DNA of 57,500 bases from Halichondria panicea. Lineage: Eukaryota > Porifera > Demospongiae > Suberitida > Halichondriidae. A model generated the notes under the pieces. The model was not told where the DNA came from. It did not search any database and was given only the letters and a program-made list of their open reading frames with translations. Made by a program: the position numbers and the translations under genes. Within the stretch, counting starts at the first letter, position 1; every line of letters begins with the position of its first letter. Positions 1-9,956 of this stretch are shown piece by piece. Location: positions 6,487,139 through 6,544,638 of the forward strand of contig NC_087383.1 of NCBI RefSeq assembly GCF_963675165.1, in the 5' to 3' direction.

Positions 1-265
1 CCTAAAATTAATAGTAAACATGTGGCATTCAGCTACTGCGCATGCTCAACTTCTTATTCTGGGTGGGCTTATAATCGAGTGAAAATACCCTTGTGCAAGA
101 ACTTCGAAGCAAAAGAGGGGATGGGCGTTTATTCAAGATGGGCTTATTTTCGCGAGGGTACGGTATTGATAAAGTTGTAAGTAATTTGCCGAGATTCACA
201 AAAACAGTGGTGTCTAGAATAAGGATCACTATGGAAACACTAATCCTCTACGTACGTTTTAGATC
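1..265. other. unassigned flank downstream of ankyrin exon
   Basis: On the minus strand this lies downstream of the ankyrin exon at 325-617, so it is probably intron. It is not part of the duplicated block that begins near 266. I see no exon or repeat in it. Confidence 0.4.
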
Positions 266-324
266 AGCTATGAATTGGAGATAATACGGCCTTAAAGTGT
301 TACATGACACACACACTGACTTAC

Positions 325-617
325 CTAGGTCACACTGTCGAGTTGCCATCAGTAACTGGACACACTTCAGGTGTCCCTTGTAGCAGGCCCAGTGCAGGGG
401 AGTGTTCTTATAAGTGGTCTGTACATTGACGTCGATGCCATCTTGCTGTGTGAGTATCTTCACTACATCAGGGTGGTTGTTGATGCATGCCCTATGGAGA
501 ACGTTGAATCCAAAACTGTTCCCCCAGTTGACAGGAGCTCCTCTAGCCAGCAGCCTCTCCACCTCGTCCACACGACCATCACGGGAAGCATCATAGAGTT
601 GTTCACCCAGATCATGA
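325..617 (-). CDS. ankyrin-repeat exon, paralogue A
   Basis: This 293-nt internal exon encodes about 97 residues with three ankyrin repeats. Visible hallmarks are DASRDGRVDEVERLLARGA, then a repeat with VLHRACINNHPDVVKIL, then NTPLHWACYKGHLKCVQLL. The acceptor follows a pyrimidine-rich tract and TAG; the donor is CTAG|GTAAGT and leaves phase 1. Its twin at 55,035-55,327 has exactly the same length and splice sites. There the exon feeds a gene with Roc-COR and death domains, so this copy probably starts or continues a paralogous minus-strand gene whose downstream exons lie left of the window. Ankyrin repeats are protein-binding scaffolds. The reading frame is intact. No start codon is claimed; the ATG-like frame continuing upstream of the acceptor is probably intron. 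Confidence 0.85.
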
Positions 618-1714
618 CTACAGTGTATTGTGGGAGGAGGTAAACAATGAAGGGCAATCTCAGTCTCCAATTAGTGGACTCTTAGGTGGTGAGGAGTGAG
701 TGGGTGTATTATAGAGGATGTGACTGTATTGACCACAATCTTAGGAGCTAGCCTTCACTTGCTAGCTATACCCACATCTAGACACCAGAGGAGTCTGCAA
801 CTAATTAACCATCACTCATTTAGGTATCTCATCAGTTTCTGAGGTCGTCATCTAAATAAGTAATACAGTCATCTTTGCTTCTATAGTTAGTAAGCACGAG
901 TTATACTATTATACAGTATAAACAATACATGTAGTGTTAGGAGTACATTATGGTCACAGTCATTATTGGACAATGGAGTGTCTGGATTCATAGATAAGGG
1001 TACTGTATTCATTGTGGCCTCTGAGATAAGGTCACCTCAATGTACACAGCCATTCCACCAAATGTTCACCACTTAGTAAACCACGAATTGGAAACAGAAG
1101 TCCCTCAAAATAATGTTCACCACTTAGTAAACAATAGATTATAGAGTTAGAGAAGTTACATTGAATCTGCAATGGATCCTCGAAACTATTCGCGTTACTT
1201 ATGAACGAGGCTGTTAAGCAATTAATTTTTGTCGGGTAACTCCCTTAAAATATGAAAGTTGTGTTTCCTTGAGACATCATCTGTAACAGTTTATAACACG
1301 CCTAGTCCGTCAGCCACATGTAGTACTTATAATGACTGACAACGTACACCCAGTAAAAAAGATAAATTAGCTAGTAAAGTCATAAGTTAGTTCCCAAGGC
1401 TGTTTTAGAGCGTGCTAGTTATAACTACTACAATAGGTATAGACATTGAATATAAGTAAGTTGCACGGACTAAGCAGCTATTTGTAGTTTATTATGCACT
1501 GTGTGTAGAAATAGGTATTGCTGTGGCTCCATTAAGCGACAGCGTAGCACGGATGATACTCGAGGGTACCTTTGTTTCCAACCCCTTTAACCCCTCAATC
1601 TATGGTACAACACAACAACTCATGATCAGAGTGTTCCAGGGTTCAATGAACTATTTGTTGTGTGGGTTCTAATGAATAAGAATGGTATGCAGAAACATTA
1701 ATTTTCTTACAGAG

Positions 1715-2010
1715 CAATTCTAATGCACCTATCAATGTGTCGCCCCACTACCTCCTAGGGAGGGGTCAGGCTAACATGGAGGATTTGACCATAACTATAC
1801 TCCAGGTCAAATTCCCCACATGCATGGGGGAGGATTCTTTGTTCAAATACCCTAATTCCCCAGTCACCACCAGTCACAGCCTCAAGCAGTTGTACAGTCT
1901 TTACTACGCAAGGCCAGGTCAAATCATATCAGTATGGGGTCAACATTTCAAGTCAAATTCCCCCGTATGTCCCGGGGGGGAGGGGGGAGCACATTAGGTG
2001 CATAATTGCA
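1715..2010. repeat. small inverted-repeat element inside the duplicated block
   Basis: The ends carry imperfect inverted repeats around ATGCACCTA and the interior has C/G runs. The same element is in copy B near 56,595-56,881, so it predates the duplication. It could be a small nonautonomous transposon. Confidence 0.4.
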
Positions 2011-2597
2011 ATCTATTATTATAGTGTGTGATTGAAGCTGTACATGTATACTGATGTATCTTTGTCAACCCTGAATACATACACAGACAGGCCACCAGAT
2101 ATTATGTACAGTACAAGCTCACCTTGCTGCCATTGTCCTGACCTTCCTGACCTGCCCTGGCCTGGGGCGGCCAGGGACTCTAGTAGCTGCAAGATAAGTG
2201 TATAGCCCTGATCCGCAGAGTTATATACTTCAGCTCAATCACAGTCTAGTCTAGCTAGTATCTATTTTGTCAGCTCAAAAAGTATTTTGTCAAAGAGCTG
2301 ACACCTGTACCCAGAAGCTTTGTTTACTTGAGTTTACAAGATACGCCCTTTTTTAGCTTGATCTGATGTTAATTTTTTTATTAATGATCTTTACCTACAC
2401 ACCCAATATTTGCATAAAATGCATGAATATATAGCAGTAAATTTGTTGGTCTCACCAAGAGAGTGTTATACATATTTACGGTTTATAGTGACCAAAATAG
2501 TCACCATTAGTCACCATGATTATAATTATCAAGAAATGCAATGAACAAACATGCATGAAAGAAATGGAAATAATGGTTGTGATATATACGTAGGTCA

Positions 2598-2722
2598 CTA
2601 GTAAGGTAATAAATTAAAGTTAGTACACTCTTGATCGAAGTCAAGCAGATTGTGTTCTTGTGTGTACATCTCATACAGTTGAAGGTGTAGCTTCACCAGG
2701 AGGACACTAGTCTGCCTTGTGC
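2598..2722 (-). CDS. possible terminal exon, unknown protein
   Basis: An acceptor (CCCACAG) is followed by an open frame of about 40 codons ending in TAG. Visible text includes SVLLVKLHLQLYEMYTQEHN. The frame looks helical and not low complexity, and contrasts with the CA/GT-rich intron directly upstream. I do not recognise the family. It lies upstream, on the same strand, of the ankyrin exon at 325-617, so a stop here would separate the two genes unless a donor is used first. The support is only an acceptor plus an open frame, so this may be chance. Confidence 0.3.
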
Positions 2723-2734
2723 CTGTGGGTGTGG

Positions 2735-2800
2735 TATGTGTGGGTGGTGTGTGGGTGTGTGTGTGTGTGTGTGTGGGTGGGGTGGGGTGTGTGGGTGTGA
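2735..2800. repeat. GT/GGGT low-complexity tract
   Basis: GT-rich microsatellite forming the intron side of the acceptor at 2,722. Open frames through it are artefacts of the repeat. Confidence 0.8.
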
Positions 2801-2967
2801 TTAGGATTTTAGCTGTATATAACAGTACAATGTGGGTATAGCTACGTATACTAAAATCAATCATTGATTCCTCCATCAAAAGGCACACACATTCTTTAGC
2901 ATGAAATTAGACGATTACCGTACGTATAATTATAGTGGGAAATGATTGTTGAAATGTAACTAGCTAA

Positions 2968-3087
2968 AAAAAAAGGTCAACTGTTACTTCAATACCCTAT
3001 AGCTGTTAGTATGTAAAATTGCCAGCTATGGACCCCAACTAGTACCTGCATGAATGCAGGGGGGATATCCCCCCTGTATGACACTCT
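2968..3087. repeat. fragment of the GGGTGTCATACAGG element family
   Basis: This stretch ends in CCCCCCTGTATGACACTC and shares an internal AAAGGTCAACTGTTA-type segment with the fuller copy at 7,575-7,738 and with 9,527-9,662. It appears to be a truncated right half. Confidence 0.5.
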
Positions 3088-3204
3088 CTATATCCTTGCT
3101 CTTTCTTCAAAAAATATAAAATTTAGGCCCAAAAGCAATAAACATATACTCATGACCTCTGACCTCAGTATTTCAGATTACAGAGGTCATGCCCATGTAA
3201 CTAT

Positions 3205-3298
3205 GTACTGACCTCTTAATGATGCCATGACCCGGCAGTCTCAGGTCATTGTGAACAATCCCCTGACAGTGCAGGTAACAGAGAGCCTGCTGCAGTGA
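3205..3298 (-). CDS. protein-kinase-like catalytic-loop exon fragment
   Basis: After an acceptor (ACTCACAG) the frame reads SLQQALCYLHCQGIVHNDLR. This fits the kinase subdomain VIb pattern of a YLH helix, GIVH and an H-x-D-L catalytic loop, here HNDL instead of the common HRDL. The catalytic aspartate is present. The text after HNDLR does not continue with the usual K-x-x-N, so the exon either ends there with a poor donor or has decayed. A possible donor (AAGAG|GTCAGT) lies a few codons further on. It is on the same strand as, and upstream of, ankyrin exon A. In the DAPK family a kinase precedes ankyrin, Roc-COR and death domains, but no link is demonstrated here. Confidence 0.4.
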
Positions 3299-3304
3299 CT
3301 GTGA

Positions 3305-3425
3305 GTCCGTGCTGTGAGGTGTGTGGGGGTGTGTGTGGAGTGGGTGGGGTGAAGTGTGTTGGTTGTGTGGAGTGGGTGTATTGTGTGGGGTGTGTGGGTG
3401 TAGTGTGTGGGGTGTGTGGAGGGGA
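3305..3425. repeat. GT-rich low-complexity tract
   Basis: Irregular GTGTGG repeats directly upstream (minus-strand sense) of the kinase-like exon. Overlapping open frames on both strands are compositional. Confidence 0.75.
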
Positions 3426-3581
3426 CACATGCATGCACACATGAAGCTAAGAGGTCAGTTGCAGCCACCACACACACTATCACCTACACCAGGGAATACT
3501 ATATAATTATATACAGTGGAGCATCAGAACCAAATTCTTGATTAACTGATTAACTGGATGACTTAAATTTGCATAATTATG

Positions 3582-3723
3582 GGTTGCTGCTATGATGCAA
3601 TATTGGGGCAGCTGCATGTTACACTACTATTAGCATAGCTGTGGTAAGCCAGAATCTTCCAAGTCTCCACAACCTCATAAGGATTCACTCCAAGGTCACC
3701 TGAAGCCATAGGGACACGGATCA
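3582..3723 (-). CDS. possible exon, unknown protein
   Basis: A possible acceptor (AACCTGTAG) precedes an open frame of about 45 codons with ordinary amino-acid composition, including VPMASGDLGVNPYEVVETWK. I do not recognise it. It lies just left of the piggyBac transposase start at 3,844 and on the opposite strand, so it may be host exon sequence next to the insertion. A GT at GAG|GTTGTG inside it could be a donor. Only the open frame and acceptor support it. Confidence 0.25.
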
Positions 3724-3939
3724 CTACAGGTTAGCTATCAAAAATGTGCTTGTATTTTTAAGTGAAAATTGCATTCAATATTAAAATTCAAAGTGAAGAT
3801 ACAACACAACAAACACAATAAAAATTAATTCTACAGGACAACAATGACTAAGAGGCTTTCGTATACTAGAGAGGAGGTACTGCAGGATCTCCTGGATAGC
3901 AGTGACCATGATTCTGAGTCAACAAGCTATCATTGGGAA

Positions 3940-4640
3940 CTGTACAAAGAAGTGCCTCTTATGCACACACACAGAGAAAGCTAAAAGCCAAACAGAATTG
4001 AATTGTAACAGGTGCATAGTGATTAGGATCAAATTGACCTAATTTCATAAGGGACATTTCATAAAGGAATTGTAGCCTTGGGAGTGCCTAAACATTAGCA
4101 TTGGGAACAGATAATAACACTACAAAAAGTGTCTGTTATGCACACACAGAAAGCCAAACAAAATTTAAATTACAACAGGGAACAAAATAAATAATTTGTG
4201 GCCTCTGGGAATTCTAAATACATTATCACTGGGAATACATTGGGAACAAAAAAGCATAAAGAATTGGAGGGTGCCTACTACAGACATTACATTGCAAGTA
4301 AAAACAATTATCTCACAGAAGCCTAAAACTACAACCACAAATTGAAGTGACCTTTGGCATGCCTAAAACATGACCCTACAAAAAGGTTACCATAATAACA
4401 CACAACCAATGTCCTATGCCAGTGGCACAACACATGACAATAATAGAGAAAATCTGTACAGACTTTCCCCAGGTTATCAACAATCATTGAGAATAATACA
4501 AAAGCATGGATTGCAGGCCTAATACATTGGCATTGGGAACAGACAATGTAAAAATAATTATCTCACAGAAGCCAAAAAGTACAACCACAATTGAAGTGAC
4601 CTTTGGAATGACTAAAACATGACAATTATAACTTTACACA
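3940..4640. repeat. degenerate internal repeats splitting the piggyBac gene
   Basis: Two modules recur imperfectly. One starts CATTGGGAAC and includes TTATGCACACACAGA. The other starts TTATCTCACAGAAGCC and includes GAAGTGACCTTTGG. They fill the gap between the acidic N-terminus and the transposase core, so this is an intron or a later expansion. Confidence 0.65.
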
Positions 4641-4747
4641 AGTAAGAGGTAATAATGAGTTGCACACCATTATAATAACACAATGTCCTATAGGCCAGTG
4701 GCACAACACAGTACAGACAAGTTATAATTGTAAATTTGCCTAAGCCA

Positions 4748-4764
4748 CACACACACTGCCTAAG

Positions 4765-4830
<66 letters not shown>
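4748..4830. repeat. CA microsatellite
   Basis: Long uninterrupted (CA)n tract immediately upstream of the piggyBac core domain. Confidence 0.95.
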
Positions 4831-4832
<2 letters not shown>

Positions 4833-6495
4833 GAAACAGTTGCCCCTGCCCTTGGACTCCCACCCTTCAAGACCATTCTCGAGAGGCCTTCATCCAATCT
4901 GTAGGCCCAGCTGTATCCATCTCAAGTTCTCCCTTAGACATATTCCAGCATTTCTTTACCACTGAAATAATGGATAACATAGTAGCCGAGACAAATTGAT
5001 ACGCTAGGCAAATGATGACCCCACTACAACATGATAAATGGACCCCACTCACGACTGCTGAGCTAAAGGCTTACATGGGATTCTGCATTTTCATGGGGAT
5101 CGTGAAACTCCCATCGATTGAAAATGATTGGAGGAGAGACGTGCAATTCTACTACTCACCAATTGCATCGAAGATCTCACCTGATCGCTTTAGGGACATC
5201 CGACGATACCTCCATTTCACGGACAACACCACTCTCCCGACTCCAGGCACCCCAGGTAGCGATCGTTTGGCCAAAGTACGCCCCCTCTTCAATAAGATCA
5301 ACGAGCTCTGTTCTGCTGCATACAACTCTTAGGCCGTGAAGTTGCAGTAGACGAGGCAATGATAAAGTTTCAGGGTAGATCTGCACTGAAACAGTACCTC
5401 CCAAATAAACCTGTGAAGAGAGGAATCAAGGTTTGGGTCCTAGCAGACGGGTACTTCCACATGCTACAAGTGTATACAGGGAGAGAAGCCACACCAGAGA
5501 AGCAACTGGGAGCACGAGTTGTGAAAGACCTCACAGCCTCGTTGAAGCACATGCAAGCACCACCACGTCTATTTTGACAACTTTTTCACGTCTGTCAAAC
5601 TGTTAGAAGACTTGGAGAAGGATGGCATTTATACTTGTGGTACAGCTCGCGCTGACCGCAGAGGCTTCCCCAAGGCTCTCAAGCAGCCAAAGCTGACAGA
5701 AAGTAATAAGCATAATTATTATTTACCTTTTCAGGGGGGAATACATGACTCTCCAGAAAGAAAAAGGTGACGGTCTCAGTGACAATAGGGTTGTCCGTGT
5801 GATCTCCACAGCCTCTGACGCCACTTCGGTCACCTCTGTACAACGTACAGTCAAGACGGGCGAAAAAATCTCCGTCCCGTGCCCACAGAGCATCGAGGAC
5901 TATAATCGCTTCATGGGGGGTGTCGACAGAGGGGATCAGCTCAGAGGGTACTACAGATGCCCTACAAAAGTCCATAAGTTTTATATGTACATTTACTTCT
6001 TCCTAAAGGATATTTGCATTACGAACAGCTACATATTATATCGACAGTATTCACCCACCAACGCACTGAAAACCCTCCTCTCATTTCGTCACGAGTTGGC
6101 CAAGAAGCTAATTGGCGACTACTGCTCCAAAAAGAGCAAGACACCCTTGAAATCGCTAGGAATAGCTCACTTCCCTCTTCACCACCAGGATGTACGCAGA
6201 GGTCATTGCCATCTGTGTTATCAGAAAAACAAAAGGAAGGACACAGCATGGTTTTGCCTACAGTGCGAGAAGTGGTTTTTCACACTGGCAACCCCTCATC
6301 TGACTGTTTTATGCTATGGCATAAGAACATATAACTAGTTGTATAAAGCGTCAACTCCTATGAGTTTTTATCCTGCCTGTTGAACATGAGTAGAAATACT
6401 TAGTACTGACTGTAACACGTAACCAGTGTACATTTACAACTTTACAAGCTATCTATATGTAGAGTAAGCGTACTAGCAGTTTAATACACAGCCAC

Positions 6496-7365
6496 AAAGC
6501 TTACCTATGAAGTGCTGTGGCCTTGGCTGGTCCGTTCCAAACCAGGAGATCCCGACAGAGAATGCTAGGCAGTTGCCTAAAAGTTAGTTGCATCTTTCTT
6601 TGCCCGAGGCGAATGCTGAACAAGATAAAAATAATTGAATATCTAACCGTGTAGACTACACTCTAAAAACAGGCTGTAACCTTACTTAGCTACTATTAAA
6701 GCATACTCTGCACACTCTGAGGCATCTAAGTAGGTATCTAAGTATAGTACATTAGCTAAGAAGGCTTATAAAGGCTTCACTAGCTACAAGTACGATCGTT
6801 TTACGCACAAAAAGCTTACCTCTGAATTAATTCTTCGCTGTGGCATTGGCTGGTAGACTGTTCCATTGGAAACCAGGAGATCCTGACGAGTAACTGCTGT
6901 AGACTAGTTTGCTAGGAAGTTACCTAAAGAAAACGGTTATAGTTTCAAAGTTATGCATCTTTCTTTGCCAGAGGCGAATGCTGAACAAAAAGATAAAAAT
7001 GAATATCTAACCGTGTAGACTACACTCTGAAAAAGGGTCTGTAAACTTACTTAGCTACTACTAAACTATACTCTCCACACTCTGGGGCATCTAAGTAGGT
7101 ATCTAAGCATAGTATATCAGCTAAGAAGGCTTATAAACGCTGCACAAGCTACAAGTACGATCGTTATACGCACAAAATCTTACCTCTAAAAGGATCCTTC
7201 GCTGTGGCCTTAGCTGGTTGACAATTCCGGTGGAGTCCAGGAGATCCTGATAGAGTAGCTACTGTAGACTAGCTAGCTACAAAGTTGCCCAAAGAAAACT
7301 GCTACGGTTTCGAAGCTACGCACCTTTTTTTGCTAAGGGCTGAAAACTGAAAGAATACTTGTAAA
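6496..7365 (-). repeat. tandem array of three exon-like units, copy 1
   Basis: Three units of roughly 315-365 bp are repeated. Read on the minus strand, each unit has TTCAG|CATTCGCC-type acceptor-like sequence, about 150 bp of conserved body, and a donor-like GAG|GTAAGC. All three frames of the body contain stops, so it is not protein-coding as it stands. An inverted second array of the same units lies at 48,870-49,755. Confidence 0.8.
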
Positions 7366-7367
7366 AA

Positions 7368-7426
7368 TGGTTCCGCGGTGGGCGGTACTACGTATGAAAT
7401 CATAACCGCGGCTATTCGGATAAAGC
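7368..7426. repeat. CCGCGG module flanking the tandem array
   Basis: A segment containing GGTTCCGCGGTGGGCGG and ending ACCGCGGCTATTCGG. Its inverse complement flanks the second array at 48,797-48,852, so array plus module behave as one mobile unit. The next sequence to 7,574 is unassigned. Confidence 0.75.
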
Positions 7427-7574
7427 CTCCATACACACAACAAGTTATTAGTTTTAAGAGTGACAGACTTTTAATGCTCAAATAAAAGCGAGTAAAGCTA
7501 AGAAACTTGACCTTACACACTGACCTTAGAGCTACACGCGACCTTTATTAGACTATGTATGGAAACAGAGAGTA

Positions 7575-7738
7575 GGGTGTCATACAGGGTGGGGGGAAAG
7601 GGGGATATCCCCCCTAGCTCCAATTTCCTCCCCCCTTTCAATGATGACTGAGTGTCCATAGCTGGGTATTGAAATAACAGTTGACCTTTTTTTAACAACA
7701 TTTTCTGGTTACTTTTCTTATTTCCCTGTATGACACCC
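7575..7738. mobile_element. 164-bp inverted-repeat element (GGGTGTCATACAGGG ends)
   Basis: The two ends are perfect 15-bp inverted repeats, GGGTGTCATACAGGG and its complement. The interior has C/G runs. Related partial copies lie at 2,968-3,087 and 9,527-9,662. It has no coding capacity. This is a nonautonomous DNA element of undetermined superfamily. Confidence 0.75.
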
Positions 7739-7875
7739 TGGAGAGATATACTGTGAGACTTTTTATACAAATTCATGACTTGAAAAAAGTTGTTCTAGGA
7801 AGTATTGAATGCAGTGTACTGATGATTGTGTGTCACCATAGCAACAGTTAGGGGTTATATAGTGACAGGGCTCAC

Positions 7876-7996
7876 CAAGGAGACAGGTTTGACAGACGTT
7901 CTTGAGTTGGGCACATGATTGGCAGACCTCTGTTCTCTTGTAGCGCATCTTAGCACGAGGACACCATCGGAACACAGTGTAGGGCCGGGCACAGAT
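7876..7996 (-). pseudogene. RBM22: RBM22 (pre-mRNA splicing factor) zinc-finger exon fragment
   Basis: Between a TCAG acceptor and a CTTG|GTGAGC donor the frame reads [13 protein letters not shown], then KTEVCQ-type text ([19 protein letters not shown]). This closely matches the N-terminal cysteine-rich region of RBM22/Slt11, a spliceosome component that binds U6 snRNA and the catalytic core. The exon itself is open and keeps its cysteines. The flanking RBM22 exons are not recognisable nearby. The adjacent upstream exon-like sequence is an RPS6 fragment, and joining them (phase 1 into phase 0) would give stops. I therefore call it a displaced exon copy and not a working gene. An intact gene with very long introns outside the window is the alternative. 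Confidence 0.7.
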
Positions 7997-8224
7997 CTGA
8001 GGGGACGCTCTGGGTAACAATGACCTCATTACAATTTTGTAAAAGTACCCGAAAAAGAAAATAAGAACCTACCAATCAAGGGCAAGTTGGTGACGCCCCA
8101 ACTTGATTGTGTGCTTGACAGCAGTATACTGTGTATATAATTATGAAACCCTGCCCAATAGTTACACCTAACAAAGTCAATTCTCTATCAGAGTACATCT
8201 AAATCAGCAGAGTTGTGTACCCAC

Positions 8225-8429
8225 CTTTCTTGATGATGACTAGATTGAGCACACTCAGGTTGCTGTCCACTATGCAGCCTCTCACTGACTTGCGTTTCCT
8301 CTCTCCAGTGCGTTTGGGTCTGTAACAACTGTGCCCCTTCTTGAGGAGGAGCTTAACACGGTCATTAGTGAGGACACCTTATTTCATGAGGAAGCCCTGT
8401 CATTGCCACCGCTGATACGAACCACATAC

Positions 8430-8430
<1 letters not shown>
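8225..8430 (-). pseudogene. RPS6: ribosomal protein S6 exon fragment, disrupted
   Basis: Acceptor CACACAG and donor AAAG|GTGGGT bound a 206-nt segment. It reads YVVRISGGND, then after a break GFLMK, a stop, [38 protein letters not shown] and LSVLNLVII. This is the well-conserved middle of eukaryotic RPS6, a 40S subunit protein. Two lesions are visible. Four nucleotides are missing after the GGND codons, and a conserved glutamine codon is TAA (near 8,385). Adding back four nucleotides would give 210 nt, consistent with phase 1 at both ends. Intact splice sites argue for a genomic exon copy and not a processed retrocopy. It is not functional. Confidence 0.85.

Positions 8431-8479
<49 letters not shown>
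8431..8479. repeat. GT microsatellite
   Basis: Pure (GT)n run directly adjoining the acceptor of the RPS6 fragment. Confidence 0.95.
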
Positions 8480-8480
<1 letters not shown>

Positions 8481-8629
8481 AATCTTACAGAGATGGAATA
8501 TCTATAGGATTAGACCTCATAAAGGTAGGGAGATTAGATCATGTGATTGGTATAATCCCCACCTATCCCTGGTAGGGGGCATTAGTTTGACAAGTGCATT
8601 CAGTATGTACTACTGAGATAATTGTTTAC

Positions 8630-8774
8630 CTCTCCATTGTTGTCTGAAGTCTACAGGACGACCTTTGAACCTATTCCTGGTATTAATTTTGGGACAACCA
8701 TACTTATTTCCCGAGCCTTCGTCCTCCAGCCAGTTGTCATCACTTCGTTCAAAGCGTTTCTTTCTGCTTGTCAT
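8630..8774 (-). CDS. possible first exon, unknown protein
   Basis: An ATG at 8,774 opens 48 codons to a donor (GAGAG|GTAAAC). The peptide begins MTSRKKRFERSDDNWLEDEG and continues basic and polar with KYGCPKINTRNRFKGRP. I do not recognise the family. It leaves phase 1, which would join in phase to the RPS6 fragment (starting with two bases of a codon). The combined product would still hit the RPS6 lesions. It may be a third captured fragment in the same cluster or a genuine first exon with its partners elsewhere. Confidence 0.4.
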
Positions 8775-8779
8775 TCTTA

Positions 8780-9526
8780 ATTAGTCCATCAAATGGCATT
8801 TGAAATGCTGAGCTGGTATTTGCTCCATAGTGTGTTCCTCAGTAGGGCTATACCCACACCACCTCACTCTTGCCCCGCTATACTCCACCCTCACTGGGTC
8901 TTCACGAGTTTCTTCAGTGTTCCATCTATATTATGTCCCTGATGGCAAGACTTAAGTACTTGTCCTCGCGAGACTTAGCCTCGAGACCACGCCGATTGAA
9001 AGTCCAATGGCAGGTGAGAAGCACAAGAGGGTTATGATCGTCACACAGATTAACTACTGACAAAACAAGGAAGAAAGCTGTTCCATAGTTTTGATGATCC
9101 TTACCATACACACCCGCACAGAAAAAATAGTGAATGGCTGGTGAGGGAAAGCGATCGTTTGGCGATCCCTATAGGAGCTTCCGCAAGGCTCGGGAATTGT
9201 GGGTTACTCCAGTAAATAGCTAGTGGCAGTAGATAATGTGGCAAAGAGCATCGCAGCGAGTACAAGTGAGTGGTTAGTCATGATCGACAAGGAACTATTC
9301 AGTGGAGCTAGTGTATAGGATGCAGCTTTTGATGGGTGGCAGTCAATATTTGGTATAGCTTTTATTATACTAATCCAAAACTTCTGTGATAAATAATTAT
9401 AGAGTCTACTCATGTTTTGCACATGTATACGTTACTTCAATGTGTACGAGAAGTTGTAGATGCGGATGGAGGAGTACAAGGTGACACTGTGGAGGATGCA
9501 TGAGGAAGACTCATTGGACGGCTTGG
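8780..9526. other. unassigned, with a degenerate TAGCCTCGA end
   Basis: No convincing gene. At about 8,987-9,000 a TTAGCCTCGAGACCACGCCG segment resembles the ends of the Mutator-like elements at 22-24.6 kb, so this may be an eroded terminal repeat. Open frames here are short and unsupported. Confidence 0.4.
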
Positions 9527-9662
9527 GGGGTGTCATACAGGAGTGTGAAGTAGAGGGGGAAATAAGGCATGCTTTTAAAACTAATCATGCTAAAAAAGGT
9601 CAACTCTTATTTCACTACACTGTTAGTATTGCCAGCTTCACATTCAGTCATACAATCATAGA
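9527..9662. repeat. eroded GGTGTCATACAGG element
   Basis: Begins GGGGTGTCATACAGG and carries the AAAGGTCAACT-type interior seen at 7,575-7,738. The right end is degraded. The following 9,663-9,956 shows nothing. Confidence 0.5.
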
Positions 9663-9956
9663 TGATACAGTAATGACGTGACGTGGATGTGAAACGTTTC
9701 CGGATTCCAGTATTCTGCTTGAATCTATAATTATCATACCCATGAAGCTACTTATACAAACTAATATTAATTGTGAGTAATAGTTGACTTGAGCAAGTGT
9801 TCCTGTACACCATTATGCCTGCATTCATGTATACACTGTGGAATCTACATTTGCAATGATTGTATATTGTGACGTAGGTATGGTAGAATGCTTCCTGTGG
9901 GAGTTGCGCTAATGAACTCTTGATCCAACAATTGTTGTGTTCAAATTTCTTATTAA

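Larger units (their letters stand above)
266..2617. repeat. duplicated block, copy A
   Basis: This block is nearly the same sequence, in the same orientation, as 54,976-57,500, where the window ends. It contains the ankyrin exon and about 2 kb of intron-like DNA. Copies differ by scattered substitutions, small indels and one insert of about 120 bp present only in copy B (55,970-56,091). The left boundary is sharp near 266. Apart from the ankyrin exon and a small inverted-repeat element near 1.7-2.0 kb, I see no genes in it. Intron conservation over 2 kb points to a recent duplication. Confidence 0.9.
3844..6335 (+). pseudogene. piggyBac-family transposase, broken
   Basis: The N-terminus at 3,844 starts MTKRLSYTREEV and is followed by an acidic Asp/Ser-rich stretch, as in piggyBac transposases. 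After a repeat-filled gap the core resumes near 4,866 and contains FQHFFTTEIMDNIV, LKAYMGFCIFMGIVKLP, then VAVDEAMIKFQG, HVYFDNFFTS and FMGGVDRGDQ. The last three carry the catalytic aspartates of the DDE/D nuclease. A C-terminal cysteine-rich zinc domain follows (CHLC, CLQC). Damage seen: an in-frame TGA at 4,997-4,999, frame changes near 5,331 and 5,564, a short AT-rich interruption at about 5,703-5,734, and a frame change in the T run near 6,275 after which the last CxxxWH ligands read in another frame. The gene is inactive. I did not find clear TTAA-bounded ends. Confidence 0.88.

Noticed and set aside
5679-5975. 98-codon minus-strand frame in the piggyBac gene
   Set aside because: Antisense to recognisable transposase text; no homology or splice support.
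8225-8430. Processed retropseudogene of RPS6
   Set aside because: Consensus splice acceptor and donor are preserved at the exon edges and neighbouring RPS6 exons are absent, so an exon-level genomic copy fits better than a retrocopy.
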